Below are positions 26,184-35,818 of a DNA stretch of 64,000 nucleotides, one piece after another. The notes under the pieces were generated by a model. The model saw nothing but the letters and a program-made list of their open reading frames with translations. It did no database searches and was not told the origin of the DNA. The position numbers were made by a program, and so were the translations under genes. Positions within the stretch are counted from its first letter, which is position 1, and every line of letters starts with the position of its first letter. This DNA comes from Rothia amarae (GTDB lineage: Bacteria; Actinomycetota; Actinomycetes; Actinomycetales; Micrococcaceae). The stretch spans positions 1,488,001 to 1,552,000 of the forward strand of contig NZ_CP061538.1 in NCBI RefSeq assembly GCF_014705945.2, given 5' to 3'.

Positions 26184-26777
26184 CTAATTTTGTTCTTCTC
26201 TGGTGCCATCGAGGTTGATGCCTCGGAAAACCAGAACAACAATTAGCGCCATAGAGACGCAAATGCAGGAGTCGGCGATGTTGAAAATTGCGAAATTTCC
26301 CACCGAAATAAAATCGACGACGTGACCCACGCCAAAGCCCGGCGCGCGAAAAAGCCGGTCCGTCAGATTACCCAGGATACCGCCGAGCAGAAGGGCCAGG
26401 GTGCAGACCCATACGGTTGCGCGTGCTCTTATAAGGCTGACCAAGCATATTACTGCTGCCACACACGTAATTATGGTAAAAACCCAGGTGTGATTCTCCC
26501 CCATAGAAAAGGCAGCACCGGGGTTGAGAATATAACGCCAGCGTAGGACACCGTCAATCACACTGATCGTCTCACCCAGCTCCATATTCTTCTGTACCAG
26601 GTATTTTACGAGCTGATCTGCGCCATACGCCAACCCAAAAATGGCCAGAGCAAGAAGAGCTCGCGCCCCCGAAGAAGATAGAACTGAGCTCGACTTTTCA
26701 ACGTCGGAATAACCCACAGGGTCTTCAAGGGGTAAGTTTTTCCCCTGCTCGGATTGGATGCTAGAACGTGAAACCAT
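26184..26777 (-). CDS. lspA: Lipoprotein signal peptidase LspA
   Basis: LspA cleaves the signal peptide of diacylated prolipoproteins in the membrane. The protein has four membrane segments and the two catalytic aspartates, in GNLTDRLFR and in the FNIADS motif near the last helix. The N-terminal ~40 residues are a polar extension longer than in most homologues (197 residues against about 165). It lies directly before rluD. The lipoprotein at 61061 in this window would be among its substrates. Confidence 0.93.
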   Translation of the reverse strand: MVSRSSIQSEQGKNLPLEDPVGYSDVEKSSSVLSSSGARALLALAIFGLAYGADQLVKYLVQKNMELGETISVIDGVLRWRYILNPGAAFSMGENHTWVFTIITCVAAVICLVSLIRARATVWVCTLALLLGGILGNLTDRLFRAPGFGVGHVVDFISVGNFAIFNIADSCICVSMALIVVLVFRGINLDGTREEQN

Positions 26778-26862
26778 CTCGACCTTTCGCGAATCTGAGT
26801 TACGACGTCATGCACCCCAGCAGACGTGAAACCGTTCTTCTACTTTACCCAAGAAAACACTC

Positions 26863-26907
26863 ATGGCGGTATGCATAACCCGCATATCCGGGTGTGCATA
26901 CCGCCAT
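26863..26907 (-). terminator. Terminator downstream of divIVA
   Basis: ATGGCGGTATGCA (26863-26875) pairs perfectly with TGCATACCGCCAT (26895-26907); an inner ACCCG/CGGGT pair extends the stem. On the minus strand it is followed by GAGTGTTTTCTT. It separates divIVA from lspA. Confidence 0.8.
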
Positions 26908-26983
26908 ATTATGAGTATTTTCAGAACTTTATACACCGCACGCCACCGATGGGTAGCGTTCAGGGAAGTACCTCAGCCAAGAA

Positions 26984-27616
26984 TTAGTTATTGTGCTGAA
27001 CGATTTCGCTTTCCACCAAGGGAGTGGACTCCAAGCCCACCAGCTGATCTTCCAGGTAAGCGCGCAAGCCTGAACGGTACTGCTGTTCGAACTGACGAAG
27101 CTGGGCAACAGAGGACTCAAGGGAAGACTTGGTTGCATCCAAATCACCCAGAACCTGTGCGCGCTCTTCCTGAGCTGAGGTGAGCAACGAAGAAGCTTCT
27201 TCGCGGCCCTCTGCCAACAAACGATCTTTCTCGCGCTGGCCCTCGAGTACGTAATCGTCGTGAACCTTCTGCGCCATTGCAAGCAGCGCTGCTGCACTTG
27301 AGGTGCCAGCCGATGCTGCTTCAGGAGCTTCCTGAGCAGGTCCTTCTTCAACTGCGTGAACTTCTTCAGCAGCGGGTTCATCCGCAACAATGAAATCATC
27401 ATCAGAGAAGGTGGAAACAGACGTTGCTTCTGCCTGTGCCGCGCGAACCTCGGCGTCATCAAGCTGACGCTTCAAACTGGAGTTCTCAGCGTTAAGGCGA
27501 CGAAGTTCAATTACGATTTCATCCAGGAAATCGTCAACCTCTTCAGGATTGTAGCCTTCCTTGAATTTGGTTGCCTGGAACCGTTTGTTAATGACTTCTT
27601 CTGGTGTAAGGGCCAC
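26984..27616 (-). CDS. divIVA: Polar growth/septum protein DivIVA (Wag31)
   Basis: Wag31 senses curved membrane at poles and septa and organises wall growth. The conserved N-terminus ALTPEEVINKRFQATKFKEGYNPEEVDDFLDEIVIELRRL is the membrane-binding and first coiled-coil domain; after an acidic Glu/Ala-rich linker (residues ~65-110) a second coiled coil rich in Gln, Glu and Arg ends near residue 190. I chose GTG 27616 because the family starts at MALTPE and GAGGTG lies about nine bases upstream; the frame continues to 27667 with unrelated sequence. The 210-residue gene closes the division cluster. Confidence 0.95.
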   Translation of the reverse strand: MALTPEEVINKRFQATKFKEGYNPEEVDDFLDEIVIELRRLNAENSSLKRQLDDAEVRAAQAEATSVSTFSDDDFIVADEPAAEEVHAVEEGPAQEAPEAASAGTSSAAALLAMAQKVHDDYVLEGQREKDRLLAEGREEASSLLTSAQEERAQVLGDLDATKSSLESSVAQLRQFEQQYRSGLRAYLEDQLVGLESTPLVESEIVQHNN

Positions 27617-27982
27617 TAAAAATTCACCTCTAAAATTTCTGCATAGCTGGACTCCCGAGCGACACAATGAAAATCCCTAAAACATTCATCGCCGTTAGAA
27701 TTCTACCTATTTTTCGATATTCATAGCCAACAATACATGTGAGTTTATTCAAAATAAATATTTTACTTAGAAAACATTACAAAGCTCTCACTTACTGGCA
27801 AGGGAAAACGCGCCACAGAGACAGTGCGAGTGCCGAAATAAGAAATTTCAGGGCGCCCCTCGTGTTGCGAACCATACCGGTGATTACCCCTCTTTGACCC
27901 ACATATCGTCTTCCTACATTGTGATGCAATCCAGGGTTAAAACGCCAGAGCCAAAAATGTTAACAGATTTCCCCTATGCCCC
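27617..27982. other. 366-bp intergenic region between yggT and divIVA
   Basis: There is no convincing gene on either strand. The 27700-27790 part is very AT-rich for this genome and is the likely promoter and leader zone of divIVA, but I could not assign a -35/-10 pair with standard spacing. No hairpin or repeat of note was seen. Confidence 0.5.
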
Positions 27983-28282
27983 TCAGGAGCTAAGCGCTGT
28001 CATCTGCACCAAGAAAGAATACAAAAATGAAACACCAATAATCAGGATAAGAAAACCCAGATCAAGCGAAATACCGCCAAGATTGAGTGGAGGAATTTTT
28101 CTTCTCAAAAAATTCATCGGTGGATCGGTCACCGCATAGACGGCAGAAGCAAGCACCAAAGCAGCCCCCTTAGGGCGCCAGTAGCGGGCAAACATCTGTA
28201 CCCAGTCAAAGACAATGCGCAAAATCAATGCCCATTTGACCAGGTTCACGGCAATAGCGAGCAGTGCAAAAAGGTAAGCCAT
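27983..28282 (-). CDS. YggT family membrane protein
   Basis: This 99-residue protein has two hydrophobic hairpins separated by a cytoplasmic loop (ILRIVFDWVQMFARYWRP, then AVYAVTDPPMNFLRRKIPPL, the YggT signature). Members are found beside sepF and divIVA across Gram-positive bacteria and are thought to help membrane or division functions, but no activity is established. It starts 8 bp after the sepF stop, in the expected order sepF-yggT-divIVA. Confidence 0.9.
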   Translation of the reverse strand: MAYLFALLAIAVNLVKWALILRIVFDWVQMFARYWRPKGAALVLASAVYAVTDPPMNFLRRKIPPLNLGGISLDLGFLILIIGVSFLYSFLVQMTALSS

Positions 28283-28290
28283 AGAGAAAA

Positions 28291-29043
28291 TTAATCCTGA
28301 TCGAACAGATGGGAAGGTTCGCTATCGAGAGCAACCGGAACCTCAGCTCCCTCAGCCCCCAACACTTCCAAATTCGCAGGAGTCAGCAAAAATACCTTAT
28401 CGGTGACACGCTCAATGGAACCGTGCAAAGCGAATGCCAAACCAGCGGAAAAATCAACCAGACGCTTGGCCTCAGATTCACCCATGTCAGTGACATTCAT
28501 AATCACAGGAATACTCTCACGGAAAGACTCACCAATGATTTTGGCATCATTGTAAGAACGGGGGTGGATCGTGGTGATACGGCGCAATTCGTCTTCGCTT
28601 TCATCGTTTACTGCTGTGGTCTTAGTGTTTACTGCACGGGAAGCAGGCTTGTTCTCTGCGGACGTCACCACGTGCAGTGGCCCAGTTGAAGCGGGTCCTG
28701 CACTCTGCTGGCGGACAGCCGCCCGCGGAGCAGGTTCAGATACTTCTCGCACACTCCGCTGCTGAGATTTTTCTTCGTGGAAATCCAGAACGTCCTCGCG
28801 TACCGAACCGCTTTGGGATTCTGAAGGCAGGTGCGCGACGTCGTCGCCAAAGGAGTCTTCCTCAGGGTAGCCGTCGTAGCGATCGTCATCATCGAAGTCA
28901 TAGGCAACACCGCGAGTGTCGTCGTAAACATCAGCATAATCATGCGGATAATCATCATTCGATCGCCGAGAATCACGCACCGGCTCAGTTTGTTCAGCGA
29001 GACCAAGATAAGCCATCGCCTGATGCAGGGTACGTGGTGCCAT
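28291..29043 (-). CDS. sepF: Cell division protein SepF
   Basis: SepF anchors FtsZ to the membrane in Gram-positive bacteria that lack FtsA. The N-terminus ([15 protein letters not shown]) is the amphipathic membrane-targeting helix. The conserved C-terminal domain is at residues ~155-235 ([52 protein letters not shown]). Between them lies a ~110-residue linker dominated by Asp, Tyr, Glu and Ser, longer and more acidic than in Bacillus SepF (about 150 residues in total there, 250 here). It belongs to the cluster yggS-sepF-yggT-divIVA downstream of ftsZ. Confidence 0.95.
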   Translation of the reverse strand: MAPRTLHQAMAYLGLAEQTEPVRDSRRSNDDYPHDYADVYDDTRGVAYDFDDDDRYDGYPEEDSFGDDVAHLPSESQSGSVREDVLDFHEEKSQQRSVREVSEPAPRAAVRQQSAGPASTGPLHVVTSAENKPASRAVNTKTTAVNDESEDELRRITTIHPRSYNDAKIIGESFRESIPVIMNVTDMGESEAKRLVDFSAGLAFALHGSIERVTDKVFLLTPANLEVLGAEGAEVPVALDSEPSHLFDQD

Positions 29044-29091
29044 TTCTACTCCCGTTTACGGTGCATTACCTGATGGAAATGCAATGAAAAT

Positions 29092-29154
29092 ATTGTACTT
29101 AGTCTCTAAGGTATCAACTAATCCTCAGCATACTGAAAAACGAAAGCTGAGGAT
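29092..29154 (-). promoter_or_regulatory. Hairpin and candidate sepF promoter
   Basis: ATCCTCAGC (29121-29129) and GCTGAGGAT (29146-29154) form a 9-bp stem between yggS and sepF. On the minus strand a -10-like TACAAT (29097-29092) follows, with TTGATA (29117-29112) only 14 bp upstream, short for a -35. This may be a weak terminator for yggS plus a local sepF promoter. Confidence 0.35.
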
Positions 29155-29182
29155 ATTCTGTGAAGCGTCAATATTCTGGCTC

Positions 29183-29989
29183 TTATGCAGTGGGGCGGGC
29201 GCCCATAATCTTGGACCCAATCCGAACATTCGTGGAACCCCAGCGGATAGCTGCCTCCAAATCTCCGCTCATACCCGCAGAAATTTCTTGTGCAGACGGA
29301 TGATGCTCGCGGAGCTTTTGCGAAATGTTATATAGCTTTTCAAACGCTGCATCTGGGTTCATGCCCAGAGGAGCCACCGCCATGACACCCGAACATTCCA
29401 GCCCTGCAGAAGAATTGAGCATGTCGGCAATCTTCAGTAAGTCGTCGAGCTTAGCGCCGCCCCGTTTACCTTCAGCGGCATGCCCAGCGGTAGATCTATC
29501 ATGGTCCTCTAAACTGACCTGCACTAAACACTTCAGTCCGCCGCGGACTGCTGCGAAAGGTGCCGGTGCTTCTTCCGATTCCCAGCGCGTAACCTGGAGA
29601 GAATAAGCCTTCGCCAAAGCCTGAGCTAACGAAATTCTGTCTATCGAGTGCACCTCGGCTGCATATTTCACCACTGATTTAGCTTTATTCGTTTGAAGCT
29701 GCCCAATGTAGGACCACTGCAGAGGATCCTGCGCATCAGTAATCTCTGCCAATTCAGTAGCTTTAGCAGACGCTTCCTGATCACGATTTTCCCCGACGTG
29801 CCGAACTCCGAGTGAATAGAGCGCCTCGACGTCGGAGCTAGGGAAAAACTTAGTCACCACCGTCAATCTCGGAAGCGGACTCTGGGGATCCCTAACCTGC
29901 GAAAAATCTTCGCTCGCAGACTTCACCGCTTGCTGGGCAGCTTCCAAATTAATGCGTAGCTCTTCTCGACGCTCTTGAGAAAAAGACAT
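29183..29989 (-). CDS. yggS: YggS family pyridoxal phosphate homeostasis protein
   Basis: YggS/PLPBP proteins bind PLP and affect vitamin B6 and amino-acid balance without a known catalytic reaction. The 268-residue protein has the alanine-racemase-like barrel; the PLP lysine is in RLTVVTKFFPSSDV, with GVRHVGENRDQEA, WSYIGQLQTNKAKSV, LVQVSLE and the C-terminal SAGMSGDLEAAIRWGSTNVRIGSKIMG. I chose ATG 29989 because GAGGAG lies upstream and the family starts here. It sits between pgeF and sepF as in most actinobacteria. Confidence 0.94.
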   Translation of the reverse strand: MSFSQERREELRINLEAAQQAVKSASEDFSQVRDPQSPLPRLTVVTKFFPSSDVEALYSLGVRHVGENRDQEASAKATELAEITDAQDPLQWSYIGQLQTNKAKSVVKYAAEVHSIDRISLAQALAKAYSLQVTRWESEEAPAPFAAVRGGLKCLVQVSLEDHDRSTAGHAAEGKRGGAKLDDLLKIADMLNSSAGLECSGVMAVAPLGMNPDAAFEKLYNISQKLREHHPSAQEISAGMSGDLEAAIRWGSTNVRIGSKIMGARPTA

Positions 29990-30003
29990 TTTTATCTCCT
30001 CAC

Positions 30004-30789
30004 CTATTTCTCTACCCAGACCAGCCCAGCAAATCGCCCCTGGGGCTCTCCACGGCGGTGGGAAAAGAGTTGTGGATTTTCCAGCGTGCATGCCGCCAAA
30101 TCACGGTGAATTTGTTGGACGCCGTCGAGGCTCTTCAAGATTGCCTCAGCAGCGGCAGGTAGATCTAGGGCGGGTGTGCCCCACGATGTCTGAGCATAAA
30201 TTTCAGGAATCAACTGGCTCGATTCCTCGCGCATCTGTTCGGGAACTTCATAGCACTTGCCACAAATCGAAGGTCCGACCCATGCCTGAATCTTGGTAGC
30301 ACCTCGATAAAGTAGTTCACCGACTGTCTGCTGAATGACACCGTCGAGCAGTCCCTGTCGTCCGGCATGAGCGACAGCAATCACCGGCTTATGGGAAGCA
30401 GTTTCTCCCACTAAAACCAGAGGAATACAATCAGCCACCATCACCGCTAGCGGGTGTTCAAACGAGCTCACGGCGGCGTCCGCTACGGGTGCCTCCTGCT
30501 TAATTTTCAGCCCCTCCAGAGGGGTCCTAGATTTTCCCACGCTTCTAACATCAGCAGAATCCGGATCAAAAACTTCGATCCCGTGCACCTGCTGTAGATA
30601 AGGAAAAGCCCCGTGTGCCAATCTCAATTCGTCCTCCAACCGGGCGCGGTTATCCAGGACTTCACGGGGGTCATCCCCCACATGCAGTCCAAGGTTGCCT
30701 GCCTTCACAGAGGTAAAAGCCACCCTCACCCGGGAATCTCCCATAGTAAAAGTAGTCTCAGAAAATAGAAGAGGCGATGTACTCATCAT
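30004..30789 (-). CDS. pgeF: Purine nucleoside phosphorylase / peptidoglycan editing factor PgeF
   Basis: This multicopper-oxidase-unrelated laccase-domain protein is now known in relatives as a purine nucleoside phosphorylase/adenosine deaminase and as the peptidoglycan editing factor. The zinc-binding residues are visible: QQVHGIEV (His), VMVADCIPLVLV (Cys) and VAHAGRQGLLDGVIQ (His), with the GPSICGKCYEV loop. The start is one of two adjacent ATGs behind GAGGAAA. At 261 residues it has usual length. It follows ftsZ on the same strand, separated from it by a strong terminator, and precedes yggS. Confidence 0.92.
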   Translation of the reverse strand: MMSTSPLLFSETTFTMGDSRVRVAFTSVKAGNLGLHVGDDPREVLDNRARLEDELRLAHGAFPYLQQVHGIEVFDPDSADVRSVGKSRTPLEGLKIKQEAPVADAAVSSFEHPLAVMVADCIPLVLVGETASHKPVIAVAHAGRQGLLDGVIQQTVGELLYRGATKIQAWVGPSICGKCYEVPEQMREESSQLIPEIYAQTSWGTPALDLPAAAEAILKSLDGVQQIHRDLAACTLENPQLFSHRRGEPQGRFAGLVWVEK

Positions 30790-30857
30790 GGGGTTTCCTC
30801 ACATTTACACTGAGCGCACATCGACTGCACCCAGGCATCACTAATATCTTGGAGATA

Positions 30858-30899
30858 AAAAATGCGCTTCTTCTCAGAAGCAAGAAGAAGCGCATTTTT
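30858..30899 (-). terminator. Strong terminator after ftsZ
   Basis: A 17-bp perfect stem (30858-30874 with 30883-30899) with an eight-base loop ends in TTTTT on the minus strand. It lies 20 bp past the ftsZ stop, so pgeF and the genes after it probably need their own promoter or readthrough. Confidence 0.9.
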
Positions 30900-30918
30900 A
30901 ATCAACGTATTGTCATCG

Positions 30919-32103
30919 TTACTTCAGAAAGTCAGGAACATCCAAGGTGTCTTTACGCTGAGGAGCTGATTCTTCAACTACCGGAGGCAAATCCACATCG
31001 AAGCCGTTATTGGAGCTCGAAGAGTTGTTCTGCTGCCAGGAATTATTTGAAGGAGCCTGGTTAGGAACAGTGTTGTTACTACCGAAAGTAGCTGCAGTGC
31101 GCTGTTCCTGCTGCGCTGCAGAGTTATTAGCGTTGGAGTTGGTTTCGGGGTTGACCGAATCAAAGCCAGCTGCAATAACTGTGACGCGAGCTTCGTCGCC
31201 CAGAGCGTCGTCGATAACTGCACCGAAGATGATGTTCGCATCGGGGTGTGCAACTTCCTGCACCAAACGTGCAGCTTCGTTAATCTCGAAGAGACCGAGG
31301 TCTGACCCACCCTGAATTGAAAGCAGAACGCCGTGTGCGCCGTCGATGGAAGCTTCCAGCAGAGGTGAGGCAATTGCCAGCTCTGCTGCCTTGACTGCGC
31401 GGTCTTCACCGGATGCAGAGCCGATGCCCATGAGCGCAGAACCTGCACCCTGCATGACGGACTTGACATCTGCAAAGTCGAGGTTGATTAAACCGGGGGT
31501 GGTAATCAAGTCAGTAATACCCTGCACGCCTGAAAGCAGAACCTGGTCAGCAGACTTGAACGCATCCAGCATGGAGACGTTGCGATCAGAGATAGAAAGC
31601 AGACGGTCGTTAGGAATCACAATGAGGGTGTCAACTTCATCGCGCAATGCCGCAATACCGGTCTCAGCCTGGTTTGAACGACGACGACCTTCAAAGGTGA
31701 AGGGTCGGGTAACAACACCAATGGTCAGCGCACCGAGGGAGCGTGCAATACGTGCAACGACAGGCGCGCCACCGGTACCGGTACCGCCGCCTTCGCCTGC
31801 GGTCACGAAGACCATATCGGCACCCTTGAGAACTTCTTCGATGTCCTGTTCGTGGTCTTCAGCTGCTTGGCGACCAACCTCAGGATTTGCGCCCGCACCC
31901 AGACCGCGGGTGAGTTCACGACCTACATCCAGCTTGACGTCTGCATCAGACATCAACAGCGCCTGAGCGTCGGTGTTGATAGCGATGAATTCAACGCCAC
32001 GAAGGCCGACCTCAATCATGCGGTTGACTGCGTTGACGCCGCCGCCACCGATTCCGACGACTTTGATGACGGCCAGGTAGTTCTGGGGGGTTGCTGTATC
32101 CAT
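30919..32103 (-). CDS. ftsZ: Cell division GTPase FtsZ
   Basis: FtsZ polymerises into the Z ring at midcell. The tubulin signature [12 protein letters not shown], the N-terminal [16 protein letters not shown] and the T7 loop [11 protein letters not shown] are intact. A ~60-residue Asn/Gln/Ser-rich linker (residues ~320-380) precedes the conserved C-terminal peptide [10 protein letters not shown], the docking site for SepF and other partners. I chose ATG 32103 because GAGGGA lies six bases upstream; a TTG four codons earlier overlaps that site. The 394-residue protein is the last dcw gene before a strong terminator. Confidence 0.98.
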   Translation of the reverse strand: MDTATPQNYLAVIKVVGIGGGGVNAVNRMIEVGLRGVEFIAINTDAQALLMSDADVKLDVGRELTRGLGAGANPEVGRQAAEDHEQDIEEVLKGADMVFVTAGEGGGTGTGGAPVVARIARSLGALTIGVVTRPFTFEGRRRSNQAETGIAALRDEVDTLIVIPNDRLLSISDRNVSMLDAFKSADQVLLSGVQGITDLITTPGLINLDFADVKSVMQGAGSALMGIGSASGEDRAVKAAELAIASPLLEASIDGAHGVLLSIQGGSDLGLFEINEAARLVQEVAHPDANIIFGAVIDDALGDEARVTVIAAGFDSVNPETNSNANNSAAQQEQRTAATFGSNNTVPNQAPSNNSWQQNNSSSSNNGFDVDLPPVVEESAPQRKDTLDVPDFLK

Positions 32104-32138
32104 GAAGTCCCTCAATTGTTATTTTGATCAGCGCGAAA

Positions 32139-32165
32139 CCCTAAACCTTTAGCTTAGGTTTTGGG
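32139..32165 (-). promoter_or_regulatory. Leader hairpin upstream of ftsZ
   Basis: CCCTAAACCT (32139-32148) can pair with AGGTTTTGGG (32156-32165) with one mismatch, 36 bp before the ftsZ start. It lies in a 199-bp AT-rich gap after ftsQ that probably holds an ftsZ promoter; a clear -35/-10 pair was not found. Confidence 0.35.
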
Positions 32166-32302
32166 GGCTTCAGCATAAAATCTGTTCCTTTTCAGAGAAA
32201 GCGTATCAACATCGTTGTAATTATGTCTCTTCAATTCTGCAAAATTCGTCAACTTTTCAGTAAATTGACGGTTTTCAGCACCAACCTATAGTTGAGCTTT
32301 AA

Positions 32303-33235
32303 CTATTTCGTGGTAGGCACCAACGGGCTGGACACATCATAGGTAGAGATTGCCCCAGACTCTCCCAAAGTAGAGCGTAACTGAGTTAGAACCTTAGCTT
32401 TAAGTTCACTGTCTTCTGCTGTTCCCCAAACTACCTCGGTGTCATCATGCATGTTCAAACTAATCGTAGAAGCTGAATCTGCCTTTGCTTCTTTCACCTC
32501 AGCAAGCAAGCTCTGAGGCAACGCTGAAAGAACCGCGGTAATAGTCTTGAACTCCGGCGTCTTCAAGGTATCTGTACCACCAGAAATTTCAGGTAGCCCA
32601 GCCTCTTCAACAGAATCCACTTCCCCCAGTTTCACGCCGTCCACATCAACCAGGCTGAACTTATCGCCGTCCTTGACCACGGCAACCGGAATTCGCTCAT
32701 GCAGAGTCACCACCAGCTCGTGCGGCGGGCGCGCTTGGATGGTGACGTCCCGCAAAATGTGAGAACTGCCAATCATAGACTGAACTTCGTCTTCGCTAAT
32801 TCGCGTGACAGGCGTACCGTCTAAAGGTTGTAGCTGCTCCTGAACGGTCTCAGCTGGTAATAGATGCGCGCCTTCGACTGTAATCGTCCGTACCGCCAGC
32901 AGAGGAGAGAAGAAGACCAACCCAATGAACACGGCGCCAAGCACGAGCAAGCTCAACAACGCAATAAGCCATTTCTTCCACTTCTGAAAAGATTTGGCAG
33001 AGGTACGGGTAGAAGATACCCTGCCGCTCAAGCTCGTAACGTTAGAAACCGTCGGCTCTTCCACAAGTTCCTGGCGAGATCGATTCTGCCTCCACTCAGA
33101 AAATTTGCTCTTGGGCTGAACCTTCTGAAGGGTTTCCTGGCTCAACGGCGTAACCTTCGAGCTATTGACCCGAATGGAAGGATTCTTCTTCGTCTCTTTG
33201 GACGTCGTTTTTCGACCCTTGCTGTGTTCAGGCAT
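32303..33235 (-). CDS. ftsQ: Cell division protein FtsQ (DivIB type)
   Basis: FtsQ links early and late divisome proteins. The 310-residue protein has a ~90-residue basic cytoplasmic N-terminus, one membrane helix (WLIALLSLLVLGAVFIGLVFF), the POTRA domain (LAVRTITVEGAHLLPAETVQEQL... LRDVTIQARPPHELVVTLHERIPVAVV) and the beta domain (FSLVDVDGVKLGEV). It starts 2 bp after the murC stop. FtsQ, FtsL and FtsW/FtsI act as one activation complex. Confidence 0.93.
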   Translation of the reverse strand: MPEHSKGRKTTSKETKKNPSIRVNSSKVTPLSQETLQKVQPKSKFSEWRQNRSRQELVEEPTVSNVTSLSGRVSSTRTSAKSFQKWKKWLIALLSLLVLGAVFIGLVFFSPLLAVRTITVEGAHLLPAETVQEQLQPLDGTPVTRISEDEVQSMIGSSHILRDVTIQARPPHELVVTLHERIPVAVVKDGDKFSLVDVDGVKLGEVDSVEEAGLPEISGGTDTLKTPEFKTITAVLSALPQSLLAEVKEAKADSASTISLNMHDDTEVVWGTAEDSELKAKVLTQLRSTLGESGAISTYDVSSPLVPTTK

Positions 33236-33237
33236 CC

Positions 33238-34725
33238 CTATTCAGTCTCTCGCTGCTTCTCCTGCAACAGCTCCACCATACGGGGGCCGAATTCTGTCAC
33301 GTTACCAGCCCCCACCGTCATAATGACGTCACCGGGAAGAGCTTGCCGCACTATCTGTTCCATTGCTTCTTCTGGACTCGCATAGTGAACCTCGGAGAAA
33401 CCAGCGTCGGTAATAAGACGGCTAGTCACACCTTCGATAGGAAGCTCACGGGCGGGGTAAATGTCCATGACGTACGAACGATCTGCAGTGGAGAGCGCCT
33501 GTGCAAATTCCTGGGCGAACTCACGGGTTCGAGAAAAGAGGTGGGGCTGGAACAACGTGTACAGGCTATGCCCGGCGGCAACCGTACGACCGGCTTCTAG
33601 CGCACGGAAAACTTCGGTGGGATGGTGTGCATAGTCATCAAATACCTTGATATCATTGGCTTCCCCGCGTAGCGTGAAACGGCGGTCGGTTCCGGTGAAC
33701 TGCGCAACGGCGTCGAGCACCGTCTGAGCTTCTTCGCCGGCAAGTAGCCCGCAGATAAACGATGCCGCAGCATTGAGCTGGTTATGGATGCCGGGGACCT
33801 TCAGCAAAATTTTTCCTTTGCCCTGATAATGGTCTTCCTGCAGTGTGAAGTCCCAAACCAAATCTGAGGTGCATACAATTCCCTCACTGGTGGTGTTGCC
33901 CAGGCGTACATTTGCCTGATCACTTTGACCGTAGGTCACCACGTTAATACCTGACTCACGGGCGCGCTCTGCCAGATCCATTGCTCCGGCATCGTCTGCA
34001 CAGGTTACGAGTACGCCGCCAGGCGCCATCGACCCCACAAAACGATTGAAAGATTCGAAGACTCGCTCGTCGGTGTCGTAGAAGTCCAGATGATCGGGTT
34101 CAACGTTGGTCACCACAGCAATTTCAGGGCGGTATCGAACGAATGAACCATCAGATTCATCAGCCTCTGCCACAAACCACCGCTCACCCTCAGATGTGCT
34201 CATACGGGCGTTCGTATCGAAACCAGCGATGACCGACCCGACAGCGAATGAGGGATCCTTATGCAAAGCATCCATCATCACCGAAACCATCGAGCTGGTA
34301 GTGGTTTTACCATGAGTTCCCGCCACTGCAATCACATGGGAATCGCTCATCGTTGCCGCCAAAGCCTCAGAGCGATGCAACACGCGAAGACCCTGAGCAC
34401 GAGCTTCTACCAGCTCAGGGTTATCTTCTTTAATAGCCGTAGAAATGACGACAGTGTCAGCATCGCCGATATTAGCGGCTGCCTGGGGAACTACCACGGT
34501 CGCTCCTTGTGAGCGCAATTTCTCCACCGCAGCGCTCTCGGACTTATCAGAACCGGAAACAGTCATTCCCGCTTGAAGCATCAACGTGGCAATCGCAGAC
34601 ATGCCGGCACCACCGATACCCACGAAATGAACCTTACCCAGCGATTTGAGATCGGGGCGCTCGGCAAAAGGCGGGTTAAGAGGGGAGGGCAAATCTAAAG
34701 AGAGGTTCATCATTGAATTAGTCAT
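33238..34725 (-). CDS. murC: UDP-N-acetylmuramate-L-alanine ligase MurC
   Basis: MurC adds L-alanine to UDP-MurNAc, the first peptide step of wall precursor synthesis. The Rossmann loop VHFVGIGGAGMSAIATLM, the ATP P-loop VAGTHGKTTTSSM and the Mur ligase C-terminal motifs (VFDDYAHHPTEV, TLFQPHLFSRTREF, VMDIYPARE) are complete. The 495-residue length is normal. The ATG overlaps the end of murG by 8 bp, so translation is likely coupled. The N-terminus before the Rossmann fold is about 28 residues. Confidence 0.96.
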   Translation of the reverse strand: MTNSMMNLSLDLPSPLNPPFAERPDLKSLGKVHFVGIGGAGMSAIATLMLQAGMTVSGSDKSESAAVEKLRSQGATVVVPQAAANIGDADTVVISTAIKEDNPELVEARAQGLRVLHRSEALAATMSDSHVIAVAGTHGKTTTSSMVSVMMDALHKDPSFAVGSVIAGFDTNARMSTSEGERWFVAEADESDGSFVRYRPEIAVVTNVEPDHLDFYDTDERVFESFNRFVGSMAPGGVLVTCADDAGAMDLAERARESGINVVTYGQSDQANVRLGNTTSEGIVCTSDLVWDFTLQEDHYQGKGKILLKVPGIHNQLNAAASFICGLLAGEEAQTVLDAVAQFTGTDRRFTLRGEANDIKVFDDYAHHPTEVFRALEAGRTVAAGHSLYTLFQPHLFSRTREFAQEFAQALSTADRSYVMDIYPARELPIEGVTSRLITDAGFSEVHYASPEEAMEQIVRQALPGDVIMTVGAGNVTEFGPRMVELLQEKQRETE

Positions 34726-35818
34726 GTTGTGCTACTTTCAAAATTTCTTGGGCCATAGTGCGAGCGGCATTACGAATACCCTGCTGGTAGGAACGCTTAC
34801 GCATTTCTTCAAGGCGCTGGGAGTCGTTCATGAGCGTAGGAATATTGTTCACAAACCATGCAGCATCGAATTCGGAATCATTGATGAGAAGGCTTGCACC
34901 GGCGTCGACGAGGGAAGTGGCGTTCAATGCCTGTTCTCCGTTGCCGATGGGGAGAGGAACGAAAATAGCAGGCACCCCGACGGCAGCAACTTCAGATACA
35001 GTTGCCGCGCCCGAACGCACCACCATGAGGTCGGCTGCAGCATAGACATCTTCCATGCTGGTAATGAATTCGCGTTGATGGTACTGAGGTGCGGTGAGAA
35101 GATTTCCGTTCTCATCGGCGAGTGCTTTATTACGCCCGGTGATGTGAAGCATTTGAAATCCCCAGTCTTCCAACCGCTGATAGATTTCCCGTACTGCATT
35201 GTTGAGGCTCTGAGCACCCAAGGAACCTCCGGTGACGACCAAGGTGGGAAGGTCTGTATCTAGACCTAAACGCTGACGAGCACCCGTTTTCTGGGAGTCC
35301 TTATCGAGAGTTTCGATAGCTGCCCGCATGGGCATACCCACGTGGTGCGCGTTCTTAATGGGCGTGTTAGGAAAAGCTGTGGCAACCAAAGCCGCATGCG
35401 CTGCACCCACCCTGTTAGCTAACCCTGGTTTTGCATTTGCCTCATGAATAATCACGGGGATATTAAGTTTGCGGGCAGCCAAGTACATGGGAGTACACAC
35501 ATACCCACCCACGCCTACCACTGCATCTGCCTTTGCCTCTTTCAAAATGTTCTGAGCTGTTTTCAGTGAGCTCAGAAATTGCCCGGGGAAAGTCAGAACT
35601 TCTGTGGAGGGGCGGCGGGGAAAAGGCACCCGCGGAATGAACTTTATATCGTATCCGGCTTGAGGAACCATGGTTGCTTCCATGCTGTTTTCAGTACCGA
35701 CGGTCACTATAGAGGCGTCCGGTGACAGTGCTCGAATCTCTCGAGCGATTGCCAACATGGGGTTGATATGCCCTGCTGTGCCACCGCCTGCAAGCACAAT
35801 TGAAGGAACTTTATTCAT
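34718..35818 (-). CDS. murG: Lipid II synthase MurG (GlcNAc transferase)
   Basis: MurG adds GlcNAc to lipid I on the inner membrane face. The 366-residue GT28 protein has the N-terminal glycine-rich loop IVLAGGGTAGHINPMLAIA, IIHEANAKPGLANRVGA, VVTGGSLGAQSLNNAV and the donor-site motif VRSGAATVSEVAAVGVPAIFVPLPIGNGEQALNA. It lies between ftsW and murC, with an 8-bp overlap into murC. Confidence 0.96.
   Translation of the reverse strand: MNKVPSIVLAGGGTAGHINPMLAIAREIRALSPDASIVTVGTENSMEATMVPQAGYDIKFIPRVPFPRRPSTEVLTFPGQFLSSLKTAQNILKEAKADAVVGVGGYVCTPMYLAARKLNIPVIIHEANAKPGLANRVGAAHAALVATAFPNTPIKNAHHVGMPMRAAIETLDKDSQKTGARQRLGLDTDLPTLVVTGGSLGAQSLNNAVREIYQRLEDWGFQMLHITGRNKALADENGNLLTAPQYHQREFITSMEDVYAAADLMVVRSGAATVSEVAAVGVPAIFVPLPIGNGEQALNATSLVDAGASLLINDSEFDAAWFVNNIPTLMNDSQRLEEMRKRSYQQGIRNAARTMAQEILKVAQHD

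Noticed and set aside
26929-27462. Minus-strand 177-codon frame within divIVA
   Set aside because: Arg/Leu-rich off-frame reading of the divIVA coiled coil.
27894-28139. Plus-strand 81-codon frame between divIVA and yggT
   Set aside because: It overlaps the start of yggT's antisense, shows no ribosome site or known pattern.
32166-32302. TTGACG and CATAAT as an ftsZ promoter
   Set aside because: The spacer is 21 bp; too long to call, though the AT-rich gap probably holds a promoter.
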